Source: Syntrophomonadaceae bacterium | Lineage (GTDB): Bacteria; Bacillota; Syntrophomonadia; Syntrophomonadales; Syntrophomonadaceae | DNA length: 5,059 nt | Assembly: GCA_012522705.1 (NCBI GenBank) | Contig: JAAYJY010000209.1 | Span: 1 to 5,059 of the forward strand | Reading direction: 5' to 3' | The notes under the pieces: model-generated | The model's database searches: none | Seen by the model: the letters and a program-made list of their open reading frames with translations, nothing else | What the model was told of the DNA's origin: nothing | Made by a program: the position numbers and the translations under genes | Shown: in pieces, positions 1 to 5,059 of the stretch | Numbering within the stretch: the stretch's first letter is position 1 | How the letters are laid out: every line of letters starts with the position of its first letter

Positions 1-1
1 G

Positions 2-664
2 CCTGCAAAACAGTACTCTGAAAGACTGAAACAGGTGCTTTCAGACCCCGCTTATTATTTGTCTTTATTGGAAATTGGAAAGAACAATTTGAAAAGTGGG
101 AAGGCGTATGAGAAAAGCAAAACAGCAACTGAGAGCCTTTTGAGCATCCTAGCTGTGCAACAATCAAAATTGGATATTGTTGTTGAGTATTTGCTATCTC
201 AATGCCAGGATATCACCCATCTTTCCTTACAAAAAGCACTGTATTATGTGCAGGGCTTTAATAAAGCGTTTTTTGACAGCTTTATCTTTGAGGAAGACTG
301 TGAAGCTTGGGTACACGGTCCTGTCTATCGAGACATTTACCGGCGTTACAGTGGATATTGTTATGATTCTATAGATGGTGTTGAAGAACCTGACATATCT
401 TCGATGCCAGCAGAAGAAAAGGTTCTGTTAGACAGCATTATTAGAAACATATGCTGTTACAGCGGGAAGACATTAGAGTCTTTCACACATGTTGAAACAC
501 CCTGGATATCTACGCGTGGGAATTTACCATCTGAGGCATCAACTAACAGAGTTATTCCTAAACAAATCATTGGAGAGTATTTTACTTTGGTAAAGGATAA
601 GTACCGCATGTTGACCCCTGCAAATATTAAAGACTATGCGCAGGATATGTTTTCTAAGATTTGA
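2..664 (+). CDS. Panacea/SocA-type (DUF4065) antitoxin-like protein, 3' part (5' end outside window)
   Basis: The frame is open from base 2, so the gene enters from the left; a GTG at 35 is only an internal codon with no Shine-Dalgarno sequence. 220 codons are visible. The first residues (QYSERLKQVLSDPAYYLSLLE) resemble the linker that follows the helix-turn-helix in antitoxins built as MqsA-like zinc finger, HTH and SocA/Panacea domain, so the missing N-terminus probably holds a DNA-binding part (inference). The Panacea core lies at about bases 215-349, with LQKALYYVQGF, an acidic EED and the family signature WVHGPVYRDIYRRY. Known family members neutralise varied toxins in toxin-antitoxin pairs, often in prophages, and the SocA founder is a proteolytic adaptor. 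No toxin gene follows; the partner would have to be upstream, or the gene is an orphan. The gene is AT-richer than the rest of the window. Family assignment is fairly sure, function in a TA pair is not. Confidence 0.8.
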   Translation, partial: PAKQYSERLKQVLSDPAYYLSLLEIGKNNLKSGKAYEKSKTATESLLSILAVQQSKLDIVVEYLLSQCQDITHLSLQKALYYVQGFNKAFFDSFIFEEDCEAWVHGPVYRDIYRRYSGYCYDSIDGVEEPDISSMPAEEKVLLDSIIRNICCYSGKTLESFTHVETPWISTRGNLPSEASTNRVIPKQIIGEYFTLVKDKYRMLTPANIKDYAQDMFSKI

Positions 665-756
665 AATCTGGCTTTTCCTTATCAAATAAAGAGGGAATTA
701 TGAGGGAGTGTTTGCTACAGGACCAGTATAATAATAACATCGAAAGATTTAGAAAG

Positions 757-790
757 AGCCCTCGCGGAGAGACAACCGCGGGGGCTTTTT
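757..790 (+). terminator. Rho-independent terminator after the Panacea gene
   Basis: An 11-base-pair GC-rich stem pairs 757-767 (AGCCCTCGCGG) with 776-786 (CCGCGGGGGCT), with one T-G wobble. The 8-base loop is 768-775, and a T run covers 786-790. It lies about 93 bases after the Panacea stop codon and ends that transcript before the HNH remnant. Confidence 0.88.
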
Positions 791-816
791 GTATGCCAAT
801 AACGAGGTGAATCTTA

Positions 817-921
817 ATGCCCTTTAAGCCCAAACGACCGTGTTCTCAGACTGGTTGTCCTAAGCTGACAGACGGCAGGTTTTGCGAGGAACACGCTAAA
901 GAAGAGGCAAAATCGATCTGA
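817..921 (+). pseudogene. Remnant of phage-type HNH endonuclease (N-terminal 34 codons)
   Basis: A good ribosome binding site (GAGGTGA, 804-810) stands 6 bases before the ATG. The 34-residue product begins MPFKPKRPCSQTGCPKLTDG and continues with RFCEEHAKEEAK. This is the typical start of small phage HNH endonucleases that sit next to terminase genes: a PCS-x2-GCP cysteine pair followed by an RxCxxH pair, together an N-terminal zinc knuckle. Family members are usually around 100 residues or more and carry the HNH catalytic core after this point; here a TGA at 919-921 stops the frame and no HNH core follows. Another frame continues from the same place (RSEYLLAEIRSERQLDD, stop 965-967), which could be a frameshifted tail or unrelated sequence. 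The surviving ORF may still be translated but cannot be an active nuclease. It suggests former prophage DNA. Confidence 0.7.
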
Positions 922-989
922 ATATCTCTTGGCCGAAATTCGTAGTGAACGGCAACTGGACGATTAATTTGAAGTAGATTTGAATATCG

Positions 990-1022
990 TACCGGCAGGG
1001 CTTTAGGCCCTGCCGGTATTTT
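990..1022 (+). terminator. Rho-independent terminator after the HNH remnant
   Basis: A perfect 11-base-pair stem pairs 991-1001 (ACCGGCAGGGC) with 1007-1017 (GCCCTGCCGGT). The loop is 1002-1006. An extra T-A pair (990/1018) extends the stem, and TATTTT follows on the 3' side. The stem could also act in the other direction, but no minus-strand gene is recognised that would need it. Confidence 0.85.
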
Positions 1023-1023
1023 G

Positions 1024-1197
1024 ACTTTTGGCGGGTATTTTAAATACTTCTTGATGTGTTGGGCACCAATCACTTCCCAATATAATTGAGAAGCACCGTA
1101 GGGATAATGACGCCAGGCAAGCTGCCCGTTCAGGGGCGGTGGTCCCAATGAATGGTTATTTTTCGTGTTTCCTTATTTCATACCAAAACGGAGTTGA
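1024..1197 (+). other. Non-coding, structured stretch upstream of the vanW leader
   Basis: No convincing gene lies here. Several arms can pair. Bases 1047-1055 pair with 1085-1093 (nine pairs, two of them G-T), enclosing TTGGG (1059-1063) paired with CCCAA (1076-1080). CACCG (1094-1098) pairs with CGGTG (1137-1141). Inside that, GGCA (1116-1119) with TGCC (1123-1126) competes with GCCC (1124-1127) with GGGC (1134-1137). As RNA this could be a regulatory leader, but it matches no riboswitch class I know. A minus-strand frame is open across it but has no ribosome binding site. Confidence 0.35.
1059..1086 (+). promoter_or_regulatory. Possible sigma-A promoter for vanW
   Basis: A perfect TATAAT (1081-1086) is preceded, after 16 bases, by TTGGGC (1059-1064), which matches the -35 consensus TTGACA at only three positions. 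Transcription would start near 1093, giving a leader of about 120 bases before the mini-ORF. The same bases are part of a possible stem, so the motif may be coincidental. Confidence 0.3.
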
Positions 1198-1213
1198 TAA
1201 GGAGGAAAACCCA

Positions 1214-1270
1214 ATGAATAACCGTTTGCTGCTTCCGCCCATTGTCTTGCTCATGCCGGGCCCTTGTTGA
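1214..1270 (+). CDS. 18-codon leader ORF with strong RBS, overlapping vanW
   Basis: An ideal Shine-Dalgarno sequence, TAAGGAGG (1198-1205), stands 8 bases before the ATG. The product is MNNRLLLPPIVLLMPGPC, short and hydrophobic, then TGA at 1268-1270. The last A of that stop is the first base of an ATG in the vanW frame (TGATG), the classical arrangement for translational coupling. Two readings are possible. It may be a leader peptide that drives or controls vanW translation, which has no good Shine-Dalgarno sequence of its own. Or it may be the remaining signal peptide of a lost exported protein; the final LMPGPC faintly recalls a lipobox. No known family is recognised. Confidence 0.45.
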   Translation: MNNRLLLPPIVLLMPGPC

Positions 1271-2124
1271 TGACAGTCATAAGGGGTTATAATCCATGCA
1301 TGAGCGATGCCGATTTAAAATATGCCCAACCTCCCCGAAAACGCTCCCGGCTGAGGCTGAGCCTGGGCCGGCTGTATTATACCGGACGCAGATATCTGGA
1401 TTGGGTCTTCTCCAGCCGGCAATATGCCCGCACAATACAACCCGACGCTCGGCTGCCGTATACGGTCGCGTCGCATCAAACGCCTATTTTAAGACAGTTG
1501 CGCAATGTAGATATGCAGCTGCAGTATAATAAGAGGGCCAATCTGCAACTTGCCTGCCGTTGTATTAACGGTTTGGTTTTGCAACCGGGGGAAACCTTTT
1601 CCTTCTGGAAGTTGGTAGGCAAACCCAATGGCCGGAAAGGTTATCTCCAAGGCATGGTATTGTGCAACGGTGAATTCTATCCTGGTATCGGCGGAGGATT
1701 GTGCCAGCTCTCCAATCTGATCTATTGGATGACTCTCCATACTCCACTTACGGTTACTGAACGCTGGCGGCACAATTACGATGTGTTTCCCGATAACAAT
1801 CGCACCCAGCCGTTTGGCAGCGGCGCCACCGTTTCCTACAATTACATTGATCTGCAGATCAGAAACGATACCGGCTCTGCCTATCAGCTGCGGGCGAGGC
1901 TGAATGACCAGTTTCTGCGCGGGGAATGGCTTAGCAGCCAGCCCCTGGTCAACAGCTATGAAGTATACGAACGGGAACACATTATAAAGGCCGAGTGGTG
2001 GGGGGGATATACTCGTCATAACGTTCTTTTTCGCAGGGTCTTGGACCTTAACGGCCAGGAAGTGGGGGACGAATTCATCTGCGCCAATCAGGCAATCATG
2101 ATGTATGCGCCGCTGCTTCCATAA
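1270..2124 (+). CDS. VanW family protein
   Basis: The 284-residue product matches stand-alone VanW proteins over nearly its whole length. Residues 26-47 form the basic and aromatic N-terminal region (RSRLRLSLGRLYYTGRRYLDW). The VanW domain then follows, with PGETFSFWKLVGKP (106-119), the glycine/cysteine signature GIGGGLCQLSNLIYW (139-153), HTPLTVTERWRHNYDVFPD (157-175) and GSGATVSYNY. The end, with YEVYEREH, WWGGYTRHN and AIMMYAPLLP, is complete. VanW was named from vanB-type vancomycin resistance clusters, but its biochemical role is unknown and no vanHBX genes are here, so resistance should not be inferred. No signal peptide or membrane segment is visible. The ATG at 1270 is chosen because it overlaps the leader stop codon. 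The ATG at 1300 (MSDADLKY, 274 residues, AAGGGG 13 bases upstream) fits the usual family length of about 275 and is a serious alternative. Confidence 0.93.
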   Translation: MTVIRGYNPCMSDADLKYAQPPRKRSRLRLSLGRLYYTGRRYLDWVFSSRQYARTIQPDARLPYTVASHQTPILRQLRNVDMQLQYNKRANLQLACRCINGLVLQPGETFSFWKLVGKPNGRKGYLQGMVLCNGEFYPGIGGGLCQLSNLIYWMTLHTPLTVTERWRHNYDVFPDNNRTQPFGSGATVSYNYIDLQIRNDTGSAYQLRARLNDQFLRGEWLSSQPLVNSYEVYEREHIIKAEWWGGYTRHNVLFRRVLDLNGQEVGDEFICANQAIMMYAPLLP

Positions 2125-2270
2125 TGATGTCCCCCGGCTGTTATTGGGGCAAACGGTTAAGGCTGGCCTGCACCAGTAGCCGCATGGTTATACAATAGTT
2201 GCGCTCCGCCCGGGAGGATGCGGATTGGATACGCAATGAGAAATCGAAACAGTGACATAGCCGAACTTAA
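2125..2270 (+). other. Gene-free spacer between vanW and sppA
   Basis: No recognisable gene or clear terminator is seen. CCCC/GGGG arms around 2131-2149 lack a T run, and CTCC (2204-2207) can pair with GGAG (2213-2216). A TATACAAT at 2189-2196 resembles a -10 box but has no good -35 box at the right distance. A promoter for sppA probably lies in this spacer but cannot be placed. Confidence 0.3.
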
Positions 2271-2285
2271 TCGAGGAGGGAATTT

Positions 2286-3263
2286 ATGAATAGAAAACGG
2301 TGGATTGCCATGGGGCTGGTTATTCTGTTACTGGTAGTGTATATGCGGACTCCGGTTGACAAAGGTGTATCTACAACCGAGGGGATACCTTTCCTGAGTT
2401 CAGAATCGTACAGTACCGCGACGTATAAAAAGGGCGGGGGAGACAACATTGCCCTGCTCCGGGTAAATGGCGTCATAATCGACCAGGGGCAATCCTTCAG
2501 CACCGATACGGCAGCCTATAACCATCAGTCTTTTCTCCGGCAAGTTGAAGAAGCATTTAAGCGGTCGGACATTAAGGCGATAGTTATGGCAATTGACTCC
2601 CCTGGGGGAGGATTGTACGAGAGCGATCAGGCCTACCAAAAGCTTATGCAGATGAAGGAACAATACAACAAGCCTTTGGTGGTTTCCATGGGTTCGATGG
2701 CGGCTTCGGGGGGCTATTACATAGCTATGCCGGCCGACCAGATCTTTGCTGAACGCACTTCCTTGACCGGTTCCATTGGGGTAATCATGACTTCCTACAA
2801 TTATCAGGAGTTGGCTGAGAAAATCGGAATTCGGGAGGAAGTTTTCAAGAGCGGGGAGAACAAAGATCTGCTTAATCCCATGCGCGAAGCAACTGCTGAG
2901 GAAAGAAGGATCATGCAGGGTATCATTGATGAGAGTTATGGTTTGTTTGTTGATGTGGTAGCAGAAGGCCGAAATATGGATACCCAGACGGTCATAGGCC
3001 TGGCCGACGGCAGCATTTATACTGCTAATCAGGCGGTGGGGGCCGGTTTGATAGATGGGATCGGCGATTTGGATGCTGCCATTAAAGCCGCCGGGGATAT
3101 GATTCAGGAAAGTGATCCCAATGTAATATTTTTTAAGAATCCTCCCGGGTATTATATGAACTGGCTGCTGTCAAAACTGGCGCCCCAATTTGACTTGTTG
3201 GGATTACAAGAAAATATGCAGAACAACAGTATTCCCAGAGCGATGTTTCTGTATCGTCCATAA
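2286..3263 (+). CDS. sppA: Signal peptide peptidase SppA, membrane-anchored serine protease
   Basis: SppA cleaves leftover signal peptides in the membrane after protein export. The 325-residue protein has the short single-domain form of Gram-positive bacteria, not the double-domain E. coli form. Residues 6-20 are one N-terminal membrane anchor, placing the protease domain outside the cytoplasm. The ClpP/crotonase-like fold motifs appear in order: IALLRVNGVI (55-64), AIVMAIDSPGGG (98-109), the nucleophile motif SMAASGGYY with Ser141, and TGSIGVI (161-167). The general base is Lys193 in SGENKDLL; the Ser-Lys spacing of 52 equals the Ser147/Lys199 spacing I recall for B. subtilis SppA. DGSIYTANQAVGAGLID (241-257) is the usual C-terminal motif. 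A strong GAGGAGGG (2273-2280) precedes the ATG by 5 bases. All key residues are present. The RDD gene follows after 17 bases, probably in one transcript. Confidence 0.95.
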   Translation: MNRKRWIAMGLVILLLVVYMRTPVDKGVSTTEGIPFLSSESYSTATYKKGGGDNIALLRVNGVIIDQGQSFSTDTAAYNHQSFLRQVEEAFKRSDIKAIVMAIDSPGGGLYESDQAYQKLMQMKEQYNKPLVVSMGSMAASGGYYIAMPADQIFAERTSLTGSIGVIMTSYNYQELAEKIGIREEVFKSGENKDLLNPMREATAEERRIMQGIIDESYGLFVDVVAEGRNMDTQTVIGLADGSIYTANQAVGAGLIDGIGDLDAAIKAAGDMIQESDPNVIFFKNPPGYYMNWLLSKLAPQFDLLGLQENMQNNSIPRAMFLYRP

Positions 3264-3280
3264 AGGAAGGGGGGTAAGCC

Positions 3281-3727
3281 ATGAGTGAAATAACTGAATC
3301 CCATGATTTGATCCCGGAGATTAGCGGCGGGGGAGACCAGGCGTTTTGTCTGGCCGGCTTCTGGCCCCGTTTCTGGGCGTTTTTAATTGACATAGCGGTG
3401 ATCGGCGTCAGCAGCCAGGCAGCCTTCGGGTTGGTGTGGCCCGGCGGGCTGGAGAACAACACGGTGCAGGCTTACGTGTTGTATAATAGCTTGTTTCCAG
3501 GTATTTGGGGAGTGGCCTATCTGATTCTGATGACGGGGTTCTATGGACAAACGCTGGGGAAAATGATCATCGGCATTAAAGTCATACAAACCGACGGAAA
3601 TCCGCTGAACTGGCCGACTGTAATGATTCGTGAGCTGGTGGGCCGGATCCTGTCTCAACTACTGGGTACCTATCTGGGTTATCTGTGTGTGCGGTACACC
3701 CACGCAAACAGGCGGTGCATGATCTGA
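3281..3727 (+). CDS. RDD family membrane protein (YteJ-like), C-terminus frameshifted
   Basis: RDD proteins are small multi-pass membrane proteins of mostly unknown function; some are linked to ion transport. The visible frame gives 148 residues. Residues 24-42 carry the family signature: Arg30 and Asp37 in AGFWPRFWAFLIDIAVIG. Two further hydrophobic segments lie near 66-86 and 119-136, separated by GQTLGKMIIGIKVI (89-102), with RELVGRILS at 117-125. Up to Cys136 it reads as a normal RDD protein. After that the frame gives RYTHANRRCMI and stops, while the expected RDD end is encoded in another frame (see 3688-3846). The ribosome binding site is AAGGAAGGGGGG (3263-3274). In B. subtilis the RDD gene yteJ also follows sppA, which supports orthology and a shared operon. 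As it stands the last conserved segment is lost. Confidence 0.85.
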   Translation: MSEITESHDLIPEISGGGDQAFCLAGFWPRFWAFLIDIAVIGVSSQAAFGLVWPGGLENNTVQAYVLYNSLFPGIWGVAYLILMTGFYGQTLGKMIIGIKVIQTDGNPLNWPTVMIRELVGRILSQLLGTYLGYLCVRYTHANRRCMI

Positions 3728-3846
3728 TAAGTGATACCTGTGTCGTTTATGACCCTGACCTGCAGCGGAGCAGGTGGATAAACATACCTGGTCGCCCGTA
3801 TTCCGGTGAAATTGCCTGTGCCGCCGACGGGCAGTCATGCCGTTGA
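3688..3846 (+). pseudogene. Displaced C-terminal end of the RDD gene (other reading frame)
   Basis: Read from 3688, this frame begins CAV and continues HPRKQAVHDLISDTCVVYD, which matches the standard RDD ending (about xxPRKQGxHDxIxxTxVV). The main frame (3281-3727) would join it if one base were restored next to the GTGTGTG run at 3685-3691, giving GYLCVAVHPRKQ, or if one GT pair were removed, giving GYLCAVHPRKQ. Family resemblance ends by about base 3753. The frame runs on for about 31 further codons of no recognised similarity to a TGA at 3844-3846, so the natural stop may also have been lost. The repaired protein up to VVYD would be about 158 residues, near the length I recall for YteJ (about 164). 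Confidence 0.75.
3759..3776 (+). repeat. Small inverted repeat after the RDD gene
   Basis: ACCTGC and GCAGGT pair across a 6-base loop. No T run follows, so it is not a standard terminator. It lies within the displaced RDD frame. Confidence 0.3.
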
Positions 3847-3864
3847 AAGCGGTACAGGCTTCCG

Positions 3865-3877
3865 CTCATATTATGAG
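3865..3877. repeat. Perfect 6-base inverted repeat upstream of the DUF3810 gene
   Basis: CTCATA and TATGAG flank a single T, about 60 bases before the DUF3810 gene. The symmetry and position would suit a regulator binding site, but chance is equally possible. A CATAAT at 3905-3910 could be a -10 box, with no convincing -35. Confidence 0.25.
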
Positions 3878-3937
3878 AGATGACGGGGCGATGGTAGTGT
3901 GGGGCATAATAAAAATGCATCTAATCCAAAGGATTGA

Positions 3938-5059
3938 ATAAACATCAGGTTTATCTTATCGAGAAACGGGAAACGAATATATTGGGGCTTGCTGTTGCCT
4001 TTAGGGGCACTGTTGGCGTATATTGGCTCGCTATTGCCGGCCATCATTGAGAGGCATTATTCTACCGCTTTTTACCGGGTTATAATTGGCGCTCTCAGTT
4101 CGGCCAGCGGTTTATTTTCGTTTTCCCTGGCAGAAATCCTGGTCATCCTGCTGGTTATAATAATCTTACGGGGATTTATCAAATGGCTGGGAGTAATATT
4201 AAGGAACAAAAACTCCGATGGGTCATTCCCGGTCCAGCCCCTGCTCAACCTACTCGCATTCGTCAGTATGCTGTATTTCGCCTTCATTCTTCTCTGGGGA
4301 CTCAACTACAGCCGGCCCAGTTTTGCGCAAATAGCCAATTTTAATGTCCAACCAGCTACGATCGGTGAATTGGCCGAGGTATGCGAAAGCTTGATCGAGC
4401 GGACCAACCAGCTGCGCCTGGGACTGGAGCAGGATCAGAACGGGGTGATGCGATTGGCAGGCGGAAAGGCTATGGCACTTAAGAACGCGGTTGACGGCTA
4501 TGAACAAGCCAAGGACGTTTATCCGCAATTGGGAGGCGAATTCGGTCCGCCGAAAGGAATACTGCTAAGTAAACCTATGTCTTATTTGGGCTTTTCCGGG
4601 GTTTATTTTCCATTTACAGGCGAGGCTAATATTAACATGGCGGTGCCGGATGCCATACTGCCAAGTACGGTTGGCCACGAACTGGCCCACCAGCGCGGTT
4701 TTGCCCGGGAGGATGAAGCCAATTACATCGCCTACCTGACCTGCAACCTGAATCCTGATCCCAGCTTCCAGTATTCCGGCAATCTGCTGGCGGTGATTAT
4801 CTCGATGAATACGCTCCGCCAATACGATATGGAAAGATTCCTGCAACTGCAGGCCATGTACGGTGAAGGTATAAGAAATGATCTGGCTGATTATGCGCTT
4901 TTTATCAAGAAACACGACACTATAATAAGAAGGTTGAGCAGTGCTGCCAACGGCCTGTATGTTAAAGCGAACCGGCATGCGGATGGAGTCCACAGCTATA
5001 ATCGCATGGTAGACCTATTGATTGCAGAATTTCGCTATAGAGGCCGACTAGCACCACCC
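3938..5059 (+). CDS. DUF3810 family membrane metallopeptidase-like protein (3' end outside window, start codon unclear)
   Basis: 374 codons are open to the right edge with no stop; the end resembles the family C-terminus (GVHSYNRMVDLL), so only a few codons are missing. Numbered from the ATA at 3938, membrane segments lie at about 14-33, 66-85 and 102-121, followed by LLWGLNYSRPSF. A long extracytoplasmic domain follows, with SYLGFSGVYFPFTGEANINM before a gluzincin-like zinc site: His247-Glu248-Leu-Ala-His251 with acidic residues in REDEAN (257-262) as likely third ligand. This is the DUF3810 family, presumed zinc metallopeptidases of unknown substrate. The start is a problem. The frame opens after a TGA at 3935-3937 and has no ATG, GTG or TTG before TTG 3989, which would cut the first membrane segment. 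ATA at 3938 follows AAAGGA (3928-3933) and fits an altered ATG (N-terminus xNIRFILSRNGKR). Confidence 0.88.
   Translation, partial: MNIRFILSRNGKRIYWGLLLPLGALLAYIGSLLPAIIERHYSTAFYRVIIGALSSASGLFSFSLAEILVILLVIIILRGFIKWLGVILRNKNSDGSFPVQPLLNLLAFVSMLYFAFILLWGLNYSRPSFAQIANFNVQPATIGELAEVCESLIERTNQLRLGLEQDQNGVMRLAGGKAMALKNAVDGYEQAKDVYPQLGGEFGPPKGILLSKPMSYLGFSGVYFPFTGEANINMAVPDAILPSTVGHELAHQRGFAREDEANYIAYLTCNLNPDPSFQYSGNLLAVIISMNTLRQYDMERFLQLQAMYGEGIRNDLADYALFIKKHDTIIRRLSSAANGLYVKANRHADGVHSYNRMVDLLIAEFRYRGRLAPP

Noticed and set aside
727..732. TATAAT as a promoter for the HNH remnant.
   Set aside because: No -35 element lies at 16-18 bases upstream, and the terminator at 757-790 would end the transcript before the ORF.
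700..810. 36-codon + strand ORF after the Panacea gene, a possible tiny toxin.
   Set aside because: It reads straight through the terminator hairpin at 757-790, its ribosome binding site is too close, and the product has no membrane segment or known motif.
846..1148. Minus-strand 100-codon open frame with rather protein-like composition (starts TTG).
   Set aside because: It has no Shine-Dalgarno sequence, starts with TTG, runs through the perfect terminator stem at 990-1022 and over the HNH remnant, and matches no family I know. A database search of the 1024-1148 part (YGASQLYWEVIGAQHIKKYL) would settle whether it is a gene fragment.
1489..2019. Long minus-strand open frame (176 codons) inside vanW.
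   Set aside because: It is the antisense shadow of a clearly coding VanW gene and has no family match.
1270..2124. Vancomycin resistance cluster suggested by VanW.
   Set aside because: No vanR, vanS, vanH, ligase or vanX is present, and VanW-family proteins are common outside resistance clusters.
2218..2289. 23-codon ORF whose stop overlaps the sppA start (ATGA).
   Set aside because: GGGAGG touches its ATG directly with no spacing, and the overlap arises from the common ATGA context; sppA has its own strong ribosome binding site.
4565..4993. Minus-strand open frame of 142 codons opposite the DUF3810 gene.
   Set aside because: The + strand carries the HELAH motif and full family sequence over the same bases; the antisense frame is a by-product.
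1..5059. CRISPR array, tRNA/rRNA gene or complete insertion sequence.
   Set aside because: No regularly spaced repeats, cloverleaf with conserved T-loop, or transposase with terminal inverted repeats was seen on either strand.

Overview
The window looks like a Bacillota (Firmicutes) chromosome, probably a spore-forming clostridial or Peptococcaceae-like lineage. The reasons are a stand-alone VanW protein, an sppA gene followed directly by a YteJ-like RDD membrane protein (the order I recall from Bacillus subtilis), a DUF3810 membrane metallopeptidase-like protein and strong AGGAGG-type ribosome binding sites. The species cannot be named from the sequence. All recognisable genes are on the + strand.

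Left part (1-1023) has an accessory or mobile character and is AT-richer (about 35% GC in bases 61-120, against about 58% in 3361-3420). It starts with the 3' part of a Panacea/SocA-type (DUF4065) antitoxin-like gene that enters from outside the window. A strong intrinsic terminator (757-790) follows. Next is a 34-codon remnant of the N-terminus of a phage-type HNH endonuclease (817-921), and then a second strong terminator (990-1022). No toxin partner lies downstream of the antitoxin inside the window.

Middle part (1024-2285): a non-coding stretch with several paired arms and a possible promoter leads to an 18-codon mini-ORF with an excellent Shine-Dalgarno sequence. Its TGA overlaps an ATG of vanW (TGATG), which suggests translational coupling. 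vanW is intact. A gene-free gap of about 160 bases separates it from sppA.

Right part (2286-5059) is an envelope-related set. sppA encodes a membrane-anchored Ser/Lys signal peptide peptidase. A 17-base gap separates it from an RDD-family membrane protein, so the two are probably one operon. The RDD reading frame breaks near 3689: the conserved C-terminal segment continues in another frame. The last gene, DUF3810, has an HELAH zinc-site motif, runs off the right edge and lacks a normal start codon at its expected N-terminus (an ATA sits where an ATG would fit). Two lesions within about 250 bases point either to local sequence errors or to real decay.

I see no convincing undescribed system. 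The points most worth a second look are the two coding lesions, the leader ORF and structured region before vanW, and the orphan Panacea gene beside a phage HNH remnant.
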